Shown here one piece after another: positions 34,604 through 46,278 of a stretch of 64,000 bases of DNA (the first letter of the stretch is position 1; each line of letters starts with the position of its first letter). The DNA lies in contig JACCLO010000005.1 of the NCBI GenBank assembly GCA_029448655.1, positions 1,116,001 through 1,180,000 on the forward strand, in the 5' to 3' direction. The notes under the pieces are model-generated. The model saw nothing but the letters and a program-made list of their open reading frames with translations. It made no database searches and was not told the DNA's origin. Position numbers and translations under genes: made by a program. Origin of the DNA: Wolfiporia cocos. Its lineage: Eukaryota; Basidiomycota; Agaricomycetes; Polyporales; Phaeolaceae.

Positions 34604-35991
34604 ATGTCCTCTCGTACTCCTTCCCCCGTCTTCGAATCACTCGAGTCCCTGATCGCCCACCTCTCCGCCGACCCAGAGCGCGAGCCCATCGCAGCGGAAC
34701 TAGGCGGTGCGCGCAGCCTCAGCCTTTCCTGGTCCGCTCGTAGCAGGCGCCCCTCATACGCTGCGGTCCAGTGCTTCAGTCGATATACGGCGACGACGCC
34801 GTGCGGCTCTGGCGCAGGGCGCCCAGCTCCGATGGCACGCGCAGTGATCAGGGCAGCACCAGTGCGAACGAGGGAGAAAGAGGCACAATACGGTACGAAG
34901 TGACTGTCAGGTGTGTGTGTTTCAACGTGAAAGGTGTGGTCGAAATCCGGAATACTGAGAGGAATAGTATATCCCCGCTGTCTGAACCGGACACTGCCCA
35001 CCCTACTACCCTGCTTATTTCTCTCCCATCGACATATCCGGCCTCTTCTCCTCCTCAACTCCAGCTGCTGTCGCGGTACATCGGCCCCTTCGGCGTCGAT
35101 GCAGGGCTTTTCGGGGCGGTGTTGCGGACCTTCATCTCTCAAAATGGTGTAGAGTGGACGGAGGGCTGTGTCTGCGTCTTTGATGGTATCGAGTGGGTGC
35201 GGGAGCGATGCGCGGAATGGTTAGGAGATAAATTGAGCGCGGTGAAGATTGGCGAGTTGGCAAGGGAAGACGAACGGCCTGTGGTGGAGACTAAGAGAGA
35301 AGCCCAAGCCGAGCAGACATCTGCTTCCGAGCCAGATCCTGAGCCACTCGATCTGCCAGAAGGCGTGGCATTCACAGTTGCTGAGCCGATCGTGGACAGG
35401 AAGAGCGTGTTCATCGGGCGCGCATGCCGAATTACAGACCCAGCGCAGGTGGGTATCCGTTCTGACTTCGGTCTAAGGCCAGACTTATCGGAGGGATTGC
35501 AGGTGCCATTGATCCTGGCGCATTTGATGTCGGATCGTAGAATTGCGCGCGCCGCGCACCCCATCATCAATGCATGGCGATGTCGGGTTGGCAGCAATCT
35601 CCACCAAGGTTTGTATTTCAGCGATTCCGCGTCCTGGGAATGATCGCTCACTAGTTGCGTTATCTGATGTCTAGACAACGACGATGATGGTGAAACGGCG
35701 GCTGGTGGGCGTCTTGCGCATTTGCTCCAAATCCTGGTGAGGGATATTTGCTCTCGTTTGACAGCTGCAGTGCTGATGATCTGTTTCCCATAGGAGGTAG
35801 AAAATGTGCTCGTAGTGGTAACGCGCTATTTTGGCGGTATACATCTCGGTCCGGATAGGTTCAAACACATCAACCAGGCTGCCCGCAACGCGCTCGAACT
35901 GGGTGGGTTCCTTGATGTACCTAGTACGGATGGGCACTCAGGAGGTAGGAAGAAGGGTAAAATGCAAGCCTCCGCAGGGTCACGGAAGTAA
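34604..35991 (+). CDS. YIH1: Yih1/IMPACT family regulator of Gcn2
   Basis: Six exons (34604-34706, 34772-34910, 34962-35448, 35503-35608, 35675-35736, 35794-35991) give 364 aa. The N-terminal RWD domain reads SLESLIAHLSADPEREPIAA, VLQSIYGDDAVRLWRR and PSTYPASSPPQLQLLSRYIG. The C-terminal UPF0029 domain has DRKSVFIGRACRITDPAQ, AHPIINAWRC, an acidic DNDDDGE and VVVTRYFGGIHLGPDRFKHI. Yih1 binds Gcn1 and so dampens Gcn2 activation under amino-acid starvation. The second intron (34911-34961) is exactly 51 nt with no stop, so its retention would keep the frame. The protein ends in a Lys-rich tail (GRKKGKMQASAGSRK). Confidence 0.85.
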
Positions 35992-36457
35992 CGTAGTTCC
36001 AATATACCATGGGAGCACATTGTATGGGCGACACCTACTAACAATGCATTTTGTCTCTCTTCCGGAAGATGGTAAACGACGTCCCCTCACACAGAGCAGA
36101 CATTCCTGGACATCAATCATATAATTGCGTGCTCAGGACATTAGTTGTAACTGAGGCACATTATCTCAGCAAGGCAGCTGTGATCGTCTTTGTAACCCTC
36201 GCAGGACTCGATGCGAGGTGCGCATTTACACCATTCACCTTTGCTATTGAGTGAGTTCAGCACTACCTGTTCTACTTCCACCATGAAGTTATTTGAGACA
36301 TAATGTAGCAAACCGCTTCGTTTCTAACCAATCCCTTGGCGGTGGCTGTCGGGCTGTTCCCATAACATAATGTTGAAACCCTTTGTACCGCTTCATGCAG
36401 CCCATGTAATATGAAAGAGTAGTGCTATCAGTTGGAACCAAGCGCTTTCCCACCAAA
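35992..36457. other. Intergenic between YIH1 and SSADH
   Basis: No coding sequence recognised. It leads into a telomere-like repeat and a short tandem repeat in the promoter of the aldehyde dehydrogenase gene. Confidence 0.35.
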
Positions 36458-36473
36458 TTAGGGTTAGGGTTAA
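36458..36473. repeat. Short telomere-like repeat (TTAGGG)
   Basis: The sequence ttagggttagggttaa contains two and a half TTAGGG units, about 170 bp upstream of the dehydrogenase start. Such telo-boxes occur in promoters and as interstitial scars. Confidence 0.6.
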
Positions 36474-36499
36474 TTACCAACGCGCTGAGGTCATAGTGG

Positions 36500-36535
36500 C
36501 CAAGGCTGCTCGGAGTGCCAAGGCTGCTCGGAGTG
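36500..36535. repeat. 18-bp perfect tandem duplication
   Basis: The unit ccaaggctgctcggagtg occurs twice in succession upstream of the dehydrogenase gene, a replication-slippage-type duplication. Confidence 0.7.
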
Positions 36536-36641
36536 CGTGGGTCGCCTCTCCGCCTACCGCTACCGGCTGGGTCACGGTAGCTGGTTCAACTATCAGCACC
36601 TTGGGTTTCTCCATCTTAGGCGAATCACCGATATGCCAGCC

Positions 36642-39112
36642 ATGGCTTTCTCATCGACACGCATTGCATCCATCTCCCTCAGGGTTGGCACGGGCTCGGG
36701 CATAAAGTCCAGATTGCTGGCCAGACGACGATTCGCCGTGTACAGGATGGCAAGCACGACCGCAGTAGGCTGTATGCTCGCTCCGTGAAGGAAGATGACC
36801 GAAGATGTTGCTCTATTGTCCAGTTTGGTCTCAAAGACGCGTCCCTGGTTCATATGCAGAGTTACATTGATGGGAAATGGATCGACGCAAAGGAGGGTGG
36901 TACAATCAAAGTTACGAGTCAGTCGCTTTACAAGATGGCTGCAAGCAACACACATGCTAATAACGCCTCAGATCCTGCAACGGAAGAGGAACTCGGTACT
37001 GTCCCGGAGATGGGCCTTGCAGAGACGAAGGAAGCCATTGATGCCGCTGCTCGCGCATTCAAGTCCTGGGGCAAGACTACCGCCAAGGTACGAGGATGTC
37101 ACAAGTATGCAACGATGAAGATTACGATTCTGCTCTTGTAGCACCGACATGATATATTGAAGAAGTTCTACGCTCTCATGCAAGAGCATCAAGACGACCT
37201 GGCACGCATAATTGTATGTAGTAATCTCTCATCATCAAGTATCTCGCGAATCACGTCGCCTGACTCTGCCGTAGACTCTGGAGAACGGGAAGCCAATCAT
37301 AGAGGCGAAGGTACGGACAGACCGAGGTAGCAATTACATCATTGGGCGGAGAGTTGACGGACCGATGACCTCAGGGTGAAAACGCGTATGCGTCATCGTT
37401 CATTGAGGTGAGAACCGCATTACTTGCACTATTATACTGAGCAGCTGACATCTGGGTACAGTGGTTCGGTATGTGGCTGCCTTTGAGGTAACTCCTCAAT
37501 TGATGAACTCAATGTATCCTCGTCATAGCCGAGGAGGCTCTGCGGACATATGGAGGTATGTTAGAATCGGTGAGATCGGGTGGATGCTGCTCTCATATAC
37601 GCCTAGAGGTGATCCCATCTCCATTCCCGCATATTAGGAACGTCGTTGTCAAACAGCCAGTTGGTACGTCGTCCATAATCAGTGATCATAAACTGGTTCA
37701 ATGTGTTCATATGCTGTGTACCTCGTGAAATAGGTGTTGTGTAAGTCTTCGTTACTCAAAAACTCGTGTTATGCCGATTTATATCGTTAAAGGTCAATTT
37801 TGACGCCATGGAACTTTCCCTCGGCGATGATTACACGCAAACTTGGTGCAGCGCTTGCGGCGGGCTGCACCACCGTTATCAAGCCGCCTCCTGAGACGCC
37901 ATTCTCAGCGTTGGCACTGACGGAAGTACGTCTTTCTACTGCGTCACTGTAATGTGTGCGCGATACGAATATATCCTTGCATAGCTCGCTACGCGCGCGG
38001 GCGTCCCACCGGGCGTGATCAACGTTGTCACTACTCAGGCAAATGTCAATGCCGTGGGCCGCGAGATGTGCGAGAATCCTACAGTCCGGAAAGTCACGTT
38101 CACTGGAAGCACGCCTGTAGCCAAGATGCTGTATGGATACGCTGCGCAGGGCCTCAAGAAGTGAGTTCTTGTGTAGGGGATGTACAATTCGTTGACGTGT
38201 TCGCAGAGTGTCGATTGAAGCGGGCGGGAACGCTCCATTCATCGTATTTGATGACGCTGACATCGACGCCGCGGTTGAAGGTATGTTTTACCTACTCGGT
38301 GATGCGTGCCATGCCCATGAGATACATCTTAGGTGCGATCGCTTGCAAATTCCGGCAGAGTGGTCAGACGTGCGTGTGCGCGAATCGGTTCTACGTGCAG
38401 ACGTCTGTATACGCGGATTTCGCATCTCGCCTTGCGGAGAAGGTTGCGGCATTTAAAGTTGGCAATGGTCTGGACAGCGACACGTAAGTGCTATTTCTAT
38501 GCAGCAGAGCAACGAGTGTTGCGACTTACTCTCGTTCACACCGACAGGACACATGGACCCCTCATCCACCAGAAGGCTCTTGACAAGGTCCAGCGACACA
38601 TCGACGATGCTCTTGCTCGCGGTGCACAGCTCGTAATGGGGGGCTCGCGCTTCCCTGGTAAGGGAACGTTCTTCCAGCCGACACTGCTCTCCGACGTCCC
38701 GCCCGACGCGCTCGTGAACTCGGAGGAGACGTTCGGCCCGCTTGCGGCGCTCACGCGCTTCGAGACGGAGGAGCAGGTCATCAGCTGGGCGAACAACTCG
38801 ATGGCCGGCCTTGCGGGCTACTTCTACTCGCGCGATGTGGCGCGCGTGTGGCGCGTCGCGGAGGCGCTGGAAGTGGGCATGGTCGGCACGAACACGGGCT
38901 TGATCAGCCAGGCGGTCATTCCGTTTGGCGGAGTGAAGGAGAGCGGGATCGGTGAGTGCTCGTCTATGTGTCTGCATTCTTCTCTGCGCTTCGGAGGCTC
39001 TCATCCTCCGCCACTGCCGCTGTGTTACGACGTCCTTCGGCGGATGGGCGTCCGCGCGCTCAGCGCTCAGCCTCTGCAGGCGCGTTTGTTGCGTCTTGCG
39101 TCAGCGCCCTGA
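36642..39112 (+). CDS. Succinate-semialdehyde dehydrogenase (aldehyde dehydrogenase family)
   Basis: Exons run 36642-36764, 36824-36917, 36972-37087, 37142-37213, 37275-37310, 37375-37407, 37462-37468 and 37529-37555. They continue 37607-37663, 37734-37740, 37793-37925, 37985-38160, 38207-38280, 38333-38483 and from 38548. It oxidises succinate semialdehyde in GABA catabolism. [20 protein letters not shown] followed by [12 protein letters not shown] looks like a mitochondrial presequence, with [14 protein letters not shown] after it. Family landmarks are [46 protein letters not shown] (catalytic Glu) and [13 protein letters not shown] (catalytic Cys). Later come [19 protein letters not shown] and [12 protein letters not shown]. 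Two exons are 7 nt long. After SGIG the usual REGS..EYxxxKY tail is not found; read-through gives an unrelated tail ending at 39112. An upstream in-frame ATG lies at 36633. Confidence 0.82.
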
Positions 39113-41329
39113 TGTGTTATTCTTCGGAATCTATCTTTGGGGAGATGTCCTGGCTGTTGCTTCTTGACTTACTGTCAAAGCCGGCGAGGAGCCCATCAAC
39201 TGTGCTGCACCTTTCGCGCCAATGTGCTACTCAGGCATTGATTCGATTACATGACAAGAAGCCTACGGCGCAGCTAGATATCTGGGATAGAGCCTATATC
39301 AGTGCTTCTATCAGTACCTGCATCTGTCCTTGACCACCGGGATAAGTGCGCTTGTGGTATACTACGATGGATTTGTGGCTGCTCATCACCACGTGACAAA
39401 ACCAAGCGGCTGTGTGGACAGAGGTTGACGAATCGGGTGATCCATGGTCGCCTGAGCACTCTGTATGCATCTACCGTCCTGAATTGCATTCCTTGGGCCT
39501 TTGCTGCGCTCCAGACGAGTCAAACATGCTTCTGTAACATCGCATCGCGCTGCGCATCATCGGTCGGATCATAAGAGCTAGATGTTCTTCTGACCTGTGG
39601 GCCTGGATGAAGCGTAGTAGGGCGGTTTGCTCCGGTTCGCTGCGACTCATCTCCTTTGCTCCATTCTTCGTTCGATGAACTGCGAACCCTCGGATTGCTC
39701 TCCCTATTCGCTGTCACGTCGCTGACCTCCTGTAATCGTGGCTTTTTCGTAGGTCGTGAAGGGAGCCACGGCATCGAGGAATATGTGAACACAAAGTTTA
39801 TTGCTATGGGTGGCATGAAACTGTAATGCTGCTGCAGCTCTCAGTGTGTATCCTGCCTCATCAATGAAATGACGAACAACCTTAAGCTGCCTCAATAGGT
39901 AGCATTTTGTATTGACAACATTTGTATGTGATCCTTGCTACTGTAAATGTAAATGTGATCGTTCCGCCCTTCTCGGGGCCACTTTGATCTGGCAGAAGGA
40001 CCGGGAAACCAACACTGATCTAGATCGCGCGTTAGCTCGGTGTCTTCTGCTATCAGCGCTTCAGGCCAGGCCTCAGCGTCAACGTTCCGCTCCCGAGGAC
40101 GACTATGTCACTAACCAAGACCTTGTGACATCTCGCGGACCTGTGGCCGGTGATTTTGACCTTTTGTAGCTCATTGATTGACTCTCAATTGCCTAACATC
40201 TACACTTGTAAGCCATCACAATTTTACGAGCCTCTAAATTGTGCTGACTCCGACGAAATAGTCCATGTCAAAGTTCTTGAGCAAACTGTGTGGCGATGTT
40301 GGCATGTGTGAATGTTGCAATAGCTATCTAACGCAGGACATGTCCGCTGCAAACGGAATTTCAGCACTCGGGCTGGATAATGCAGAGGTTTGACAGTACC
40401 GCCTCGCAGTTGCGCAGGTGATGGCTGTACGTTTTGCTCATTGCTTTGGATAGCTCCAGTCGGTGGTTCGCGAGTGCCGTTCTTGGAGTCAGACCTCCCT
40501 GCATTGTAGTGCAGGCCAAGGCTGTGTTAGTTGGCTGTGTTAGTTCCTTAGGGGTACAACACCGATTTGCATCGGCATTTTCCTAAGCTAACATCATAGC
40601 CTACCCGTTGTTAGAGCGCCTTTCTGACTCATTCTCTAAGGCACCCCGAGACAATCGTTGTAACACTGGTGGGATCGCATTGTCTCGATATAAAGACCGC
40701 ACATCATCAGCAAACCTAGTGTGCTATGTGTTGCATATGTCCCGAGTCATGCATGCGAGAATGTCAAGCTACGGGGCAACCTCAGGCGCCAAATATTCAC
40801 TGACAGGGTTTCGATACCATATCAACGACTGACAATCGTGAGTGCGGTCTTCGTGTGAGGTTCCCAAGCTGACCATAACCATAGGCTGCGCGCTATCCTC
40901 AAGAAACGGTCTCTGCTCTTCTGCACCAGGCATAGACAGCGGGCGTGAAACATTTCACAAATATCAATCTTTTGCTGATGCGCGGTCAGTAGGCGCTACT
41001 GTCCTGCTTATGTGGCACAATGTTCCCTAGATGAAGTTTGAAGATGTTCTAGCGTCGTCCGTGGGTACGGAGGCGATCCAGCGCTCGAGGTACCTCGACC
41101 TACAAGAGCTCATGGCTGTGTACCCCAGTCTCTTGGATTTCAACGTCGGCTTCTCGTCTCGCAGGGCCTACGTCGTTGTGAGCCTGTGCCATAAACAACA
41201 GGGCGTGGCGATACGCTGACTTGTTGGACAGCATACATGGTCCCGGTGCCGCCATCCTGGACAATATAAGACGTGCAGAACAATCTGTAAATCCTCGCAA
41301 TCAAGCACACTGTTGCACTATCAGCCGCG
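39113..41329. other. Gene-poor tract with possible coding relics
   Basis: No convincing gene. A minus-strand frame at 39520-39816 contains RPTKKPRLQEVSDVTANRES and looks partly protein-like, as does a plus-strand frame at 41031-41219 (MKFEDVLASSVGTEAIQRSR). Neither has recognisable homology or clear exons. A tandem ggctgtgttagtt pair lies near 40520. Confidence 0.3.
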
Positions 41330-42262
41330 ATGGCCTCACATTACTACCCTCCTCAATTCTACTACGCATCTCCCTACCTCTATCCCTTTTACAATCAGCC
41401 TACAATTTCTCCGTTCATTCCTCCAGCAACTTTGCTCGCCTCTCCTGAGCCGTCTCGCCAAGTGCGATTTGAGGATGAGCCAGTTCGGCCCCAAGACCCT
41501 CGGAGACGTTCTTGGGAACCCACCACCAATCCTATACCCTTCCCTTCCCCCCCTCTCCTTTATACTCCTCTGCCGGTCCCTGTCGCGCCACCTACTGACT
41601 ACTACCGAGAGCGACGACGATCCGATGGTAACCTTCCCCCGCTAGCGTGGTACCCCGCATACCCCACATTTCTTCCTCAATATGTTCAACAACCTCCCCC
41701 CGCGCACCAGCTCCATCCGATCTTGAACGGCGAATCGTCTGGTGGGCCAACGGTGTACTTTGATCTCTCTTTGAACACATTCAGCCCAATACGCATCTCT
41801 GCGCCGGGTCAGACCACCGGCGTCCCTCTTTCGCTGGACGAGCTCAAGCAGCATGCGACGCATCCTGGTATCAAGCATATGACAATCAAGTGCGACATCA
41901 TCCCGCAGTGGCCGATCAAGCTCGAGGCACAACGCCAGCAGTCCCACTTCCTGGCGGTGCCCTCTACCTCTGATGGCCCGATAACGGTGGGGGATGTCTT
42001 GCTCGCCATACACCGCTCTCTCCAGCGTCAGATAACGCACGTTGATTGGGCACGCCTATCCCAGTCAGAGACGACTGCGGTTGCGCGCGCATACACGCGG
42101 AGATGCAGGACATTCCCTTCAGCGGTAGCGTTTGAGAAGAGCCAAGGCGTACGACAGGTCGACTACCTCCAGGACAATTTCATCTTCAAGGGTCTCGTTC
42201 GAGCCAGCTCGAGCCAGGAGGGATATGAGAAAGTCAAGTTGTTGGTGGGACCGCACAAATGA
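41330..42262 (+). CDS. DUF6699-like hypothetical protein
   Basis: Single-exon frame of 310 aa starting MASHYYPPQFYYASPYLYPF. The first half is Pro/Tyr-rich and probably disordered. The second half, from TVYFDLSLNTFSPIRIS through HMTIKCDIIPQWPIKLEAQR, ITVGDVLLAIHRSLQRQITH and DYLQDNFIFKGLVRA, has the layout I associate with the agaricomycete DUF6699 domain. This is a family of unknown function often present in many copies. The frame is intact with typical codon use and lies alone in a gene-poor tract. Confidence 0.65.
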   Translation: MASHYYPPQFYYASPYLYPFYNQPTISPFIPPATLLASPEPSRQVRFEDEPVRPQDPRRRSWEPTTNPIPFPSPPLLYTPLPVPVAPPTDYYRERRRSDGNLPPLAWYPAYPTFLPQYVQQPPPAHQLHPILNGESSGGPTVYFDLSLNTFSPIRISAPGQTTGVPLSLDELKQHATHPGIKHMTIKCDIIPQWPIKLEAQRQQSHFLAVPSTSDGPITVGDVLLAIHRSLQRQITHVDWARLSQSETTAVARAYTRRCRTFPSAVAFEKSQGVRQVDYLQDNFIFKGLVRASSSQEGYEKVKLLVGPHK

Positions 42263-42901
42263 AAAACTACTCATTTGGGTAACTAATAGACGGAATTCTG
42301 GATATTGGTCTGACATTACTTAGTATTGGGGGGACCGGCAACCGTAGGGAGGCGGCAATTTCCGGCTGGCTAGCGCCAGTGATGCGCCGCTGTCAAATGC
42401 CGGACGTCCCCATCAACGGCATACCTAAAGCAGCTGGGAGCACAGAGAGGACGGTGGTCATAGCTAATAGCTCGCTGTACAAAAGGATTCATGAAAAATG
42501 TTGGCGGGAAGACTTGCCCAGAATCGAAATTTGAATAAATTGTTCGGAACAGATTTTGAATAAATAATTCCATTTCCGAGATCTCATTATTGAGCAAGCT
42601 GTTTTGAGATGATGAGAATGCTTACAAAAAAACTGTCCCGAACGATTTTTAGAATGCTAGCTGAATGAATTTTTAATACTGTTGCTGAAGGGTCAGAATC
42701 TGAACTCAAGAAGGAGATACAATTACATGGTTGTAGGAAAGCAGCAATCATTTTGTAGATTGTCGACGTTCCAACAAACATCATCCCTCATTACTTCACA
42801 GTATAATGGCACACATGCTTATGATACCAATAAAAAATCCCTGTTGGCGATCTTGCGCAGCTTGCAACCTATGAATTTATTTTGAATGGGACAGAGTGGC
42901 T
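42263..42901. other. AT-rich intergenic, dispersed motif
   Basis: AT-rich DNA with the inverted pair gttcggaacag (42542) and ctgtcccgaac (42633). The second also occurs near 16.2 kb and a variant lies at 44274. This could be ends of a small transposon, but no boundaries were established. Confidence 0.3.
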
Positions 42902-43165
42902 ATGATAAGCTTCCTATATAGGGCGGACAAGCACGTGACGCTACGCGTCGATTCGCGTCGAGACATACCTGCTCGGAAGAATCTCAAGCTCAAGGTAGAA
43001 AAATTAGATGTACTCAAAGCAGCAGTCTATCGCTACAATTTGAAGCCAGAACCAGGGTGCGTAGCCGGTGAATCCGTGCATTCCACTTCTTGCCGCCCTT
43101 CCGATTCCGAGAGTGATTGCAGTGACAATCTTGATACCCAGAGTATGGATAGTGATTTGGACTAG
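42902..43165 (+). CDS. Possible small protein with acidic tail
   Basis: An 87-codon frame begins MISFLYRADKHVTLRVDSRR, continues with ARKNLKLKVEKLDVLKAAVY and ends in an acidic tail (SESDCSDNLDTQSMDSDLD). There is no homology I recognise. The composition is regular enough to mention, but it could be a fragment of a longer interrupted gene. Confidence 0.25.
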   Translation: MISFLYRADKHVTLRVDSRRDIPARKNLKLKVEKLDVLKAAVYRYNLKPEPGCVAGESVHSTSCRPSDSESDCSDNLDTQSMDSDLD

Positions 43166-43438
43166 TTTGATAGCTTAGACAGACAGATCTTGGTATTCTA
43201 GCAAGTAAATTGTAATGTATTTTTGCTGCTGTGCACCAGAAGTAACTATCTACGATGCTATGGGTGCGGTGGCGATGGCGGCGGCGCAATCGCGATCTGG
43301 GCGCTATGATTGCTTATCTAGGCAAGTGATTCAATGTCCGGTGACATTTGGATCAGCGCCCGTGGACAAGACTCTTGGCGGGGCTGCCGGTCCCCATTAG
43401 TATATGTGTTCGTAGTCTCGGTTCCAGACCTTATACCT

Positions 43439-43563
43439 CACGTGGCACCTGCAGCCCGGACATGTCCGGGCGGAGTGCGAAAAACATGTTGCAGGTGCCG
43501 CTGGTATATGCGAAATGTTTTTCGCACTCCGCTCGGGTTCTCCCGAGTGGCAGCAGCCACGTG
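43439..43563. repeat. Nested palindrome / foldback structure
   Basis: An outer CACGTGGC ... GCCACGTG pair (43439-43446 with 43556-43563) encloses several inner pairs. There is a perfect 16-bp palindrome, CCCGGACATGTCCGGG (43455-43470). An 18-bp inverted pair, gcggagtgcgaaaaacat (43470-43487) with its complement at 43515-43532, lies next to it. Further pairs are ggcacctgca (43444) with tgcaggtgcc (43490), and a CTCGGG-TTCT-CCCGAG hairpin (43533-43548). The pairings partly compete, so a single strand could fold in more than one way. Confidence 0.7.
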
Positions 43564-46278
43564 CAAGGGGTGGGGACGGGACGAGACTAATGTTGGGAAT
43601 GGGCAACCCCGCCTAGAAATGTGTCCTGAGTGTCCTGAGCTTATCACGTCGGAGTCTGAAATACTTACCCAATGTGGTATTTAGATGCCGAGACTGCGAA
43701 TGTGCCGCTATCGACGCTGGTACTATCGGGACCTGAGCCTGTACCACTGTAGACATGACTATGTACTGCAACATTCATTCGAGATGTAAGCTACGTAGAT
43801 GCTCAAAATATAATGAAACACCCTTGATACCTTTGTCAGTTCTTTTCAGCGACTCCTCGACGATATCGAGCCATCGAACGCGACGTGGCGGCGCTCGCAT
43901 CCCAGTTAGGAAGGCAGATGCATTCATACCACTGGCACGTAAATATTCTGCACCTCACAAGTACATTCATTCTGTACGTAGGTAATGATCTCAGAGTGCT
44001 TTATTGATAGTGTAGTTTCGACCTGAGCGATCTTAGGGTCCTATCGCTTTTCACATCATGATTGGCAAGCATTCTAAATCATATTCCCATACATTGATGG
44101 ATTGGTATCTCCTCCTTCAATAGTGATCTACAGCAAAAACCTAGTACACAGATCGATCTTGTTTGCTTTTCCGCAGAAATCGTTGGGAACACATTTCCGT
44201 TAAACTGTCTCGTAGTTGCGGTGTGCCATGCGCGATGTACGAAATTGTACAGTACAGATTTTATCTCAAAATTCTGTTCCGAAGAAATTGATGTATTCAA
44301 TGTTCTGAGCAATACATCCCATTGACACAAGGCATGAATGTTTTTATCTGAGGAGCCTTTACATTGATACCGTCGCGCTCTGCGCGCCAAGCTCGTGCCG
44401 CAGTGAGAGCTGTCCGGCATGTACTGTGGCGTGTGATAGACGCCGGACATCCGGAATTTGCCGCTCCCCTACGGTTGCCCCTCCCCACTAATGTGTTCGG
44501 AGGACTACGGACGGGCACTTGGCTATTTGATATATACCCCGTAAACAGTACAGGCATTCGTTTCCCGGGCTGTTGCGACAGTGTAGAAAACTAATCAGAG
44601 ATTTGTTGCAAATATAATACGTGCTCGAAGAAGTGAGATTGCGTGTTCTCTGGACTGCGTCAACGAAAAAGGGAATTCCCTAATCTGTGAGCAGGACTGC
44701 GGCGGGCAAGAGTCACAGGTGCTCACAATTTCCCTTTCCAGCGGTCAACGGAGCGTCCTGATTGCCAACAGCTTCTCTACTGACAAGCAATGTCAGCTGC
44801 CTGCCAGGCCGCACCGCCCACACCGCAAACATCGACCAAAACGGGAAATTTCCTTCTCCCTGCTCTTCCTTTTCAGGAAATCGCACACTGTGTGCGCTTA
44901 TCACCTGTGGCTTTTCGATCCTTGAGGGCCGCTGCTCAACACTTACACTCTATTATTTGACTGCCCAAACTCGACTAGGCAAGAAAGCCTTCATGGTTAT
45001 GGAGCAAAGGAGCTTGTTTCGCTTCCAGCAATCACAAGGCATTGTAAACCCACTTTTGCAGCTCAGATGCGTTCATCACTCGGCGATTATTACGGTCTTC
45101 GGCGTACAGCTACGCCCTAATAGCATACTGAATGGTTTGCGAAGGCATGCCTTCATCCATCTGCGCAGACAGTGATAGAGCATTGGTCTATACTTCGGCC
45201 ATCGCGACAAACTGCTCATTCGAGTACGCCTATTGCTGATCTGCCACTGGAACGCCGTCTACCCCTATGCCGTTACTACTTTACGCAAAAGGACAGGCAT
45301 TGAATCGGTGAGTACCTTCTGCATGATGTTGTCCTATGAATGCCTTGTGCAAAGACGAATCTAAGCAAAATACCATACGACCGTCCTTAACCTGTGCAGC
45401 GTTTCTGGACACTGCCCAGTAATCGCCAGGGGAAGGAGCAAAGCGGTCGAGTGATGGCTGTAATTTGCAATCGGAGCACATACCAAAGCTCAGTACGGAC
45501 GCTGAAGAGACTCACTACCCACATTCAATCACAACGTGGTCTGCCTGTGATTGATGGATTTCATCGAAGTTCTCCATATTCAACTTGGAAATGATCAAAT
45601 GCTATTGTCGACATCACTAACGATGATATTGTCGCAGATTCTTATGATGTATCATGCCAATCTTCCGTTCAGTGGTGGTGGTGGCACCCATCCAACGGTG
45701 GCATGCCCATCGTAGACGACGTTCGACTATGATCATGTCAACGTCTGCGTGGTACCAATTGTGAATGTGCTCGCTTATTTACATCACGCTACGGCATCTG
45801 TGCAATGCTGTGGCACTTGGTCAGGGCCGATGCGAAGACGTGCGCGTTCATCAGTTGATACCAATAGACGCAGGCGCAGGGGTCGATCAGACGTTGTCTG
45901 GAACTTATAACTATACAGATCTAAAACTTACGTGGTTGCTTGTTATGATGCTATGCCAGTAGGTTCATCAGGCTAACTGACGATCTGTGAATTATGACTT
46001 TATGCCAGTCCGACAATTAATGTCCCTGAACCCCCACCAGGAAGCGTGACATATACTCGTGGCATTGCCGAGCGTCGGTCATGCGCGTCGGGGAGCCTGC
46101 TGAATCAGTAAGCGCGGCGAACGCGATGATGTCAACAAGGTGTGAATCTTGTGCGAGACAGTACTCTCTCCTCCACCCATCCTGTCGCAATACAGAATGG
46201 GCGCTGCACACACTCAATGTTATATAACAACAATTCACCTGACTCTGACTGCTAAAATCCTCTCGCAAAACCTAGACC
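43564..46278. other. Gene-poor tract
   Basis: No convincing coding sequence on either strand despite 2.7 kb of length. Isolated short frames (for example 44762-45175) show no recognisable domain. The last few hundred bases contain the MET16 promoter. Confidence 0.35.

Noticed and set aside
34540..35142. 200-codon minus-strand frame opposite YIH1
   Set aside because: It overlaps the well-supported RWD domain exon on the plus strand and shows no family resemblance.
44762..45175. 137-codon plus-strand open frame
   Set aside because: No recognisable motif, no splice-supported extension and unexceptional composition in a gene-poor tract. Chance is the simplest explanation.
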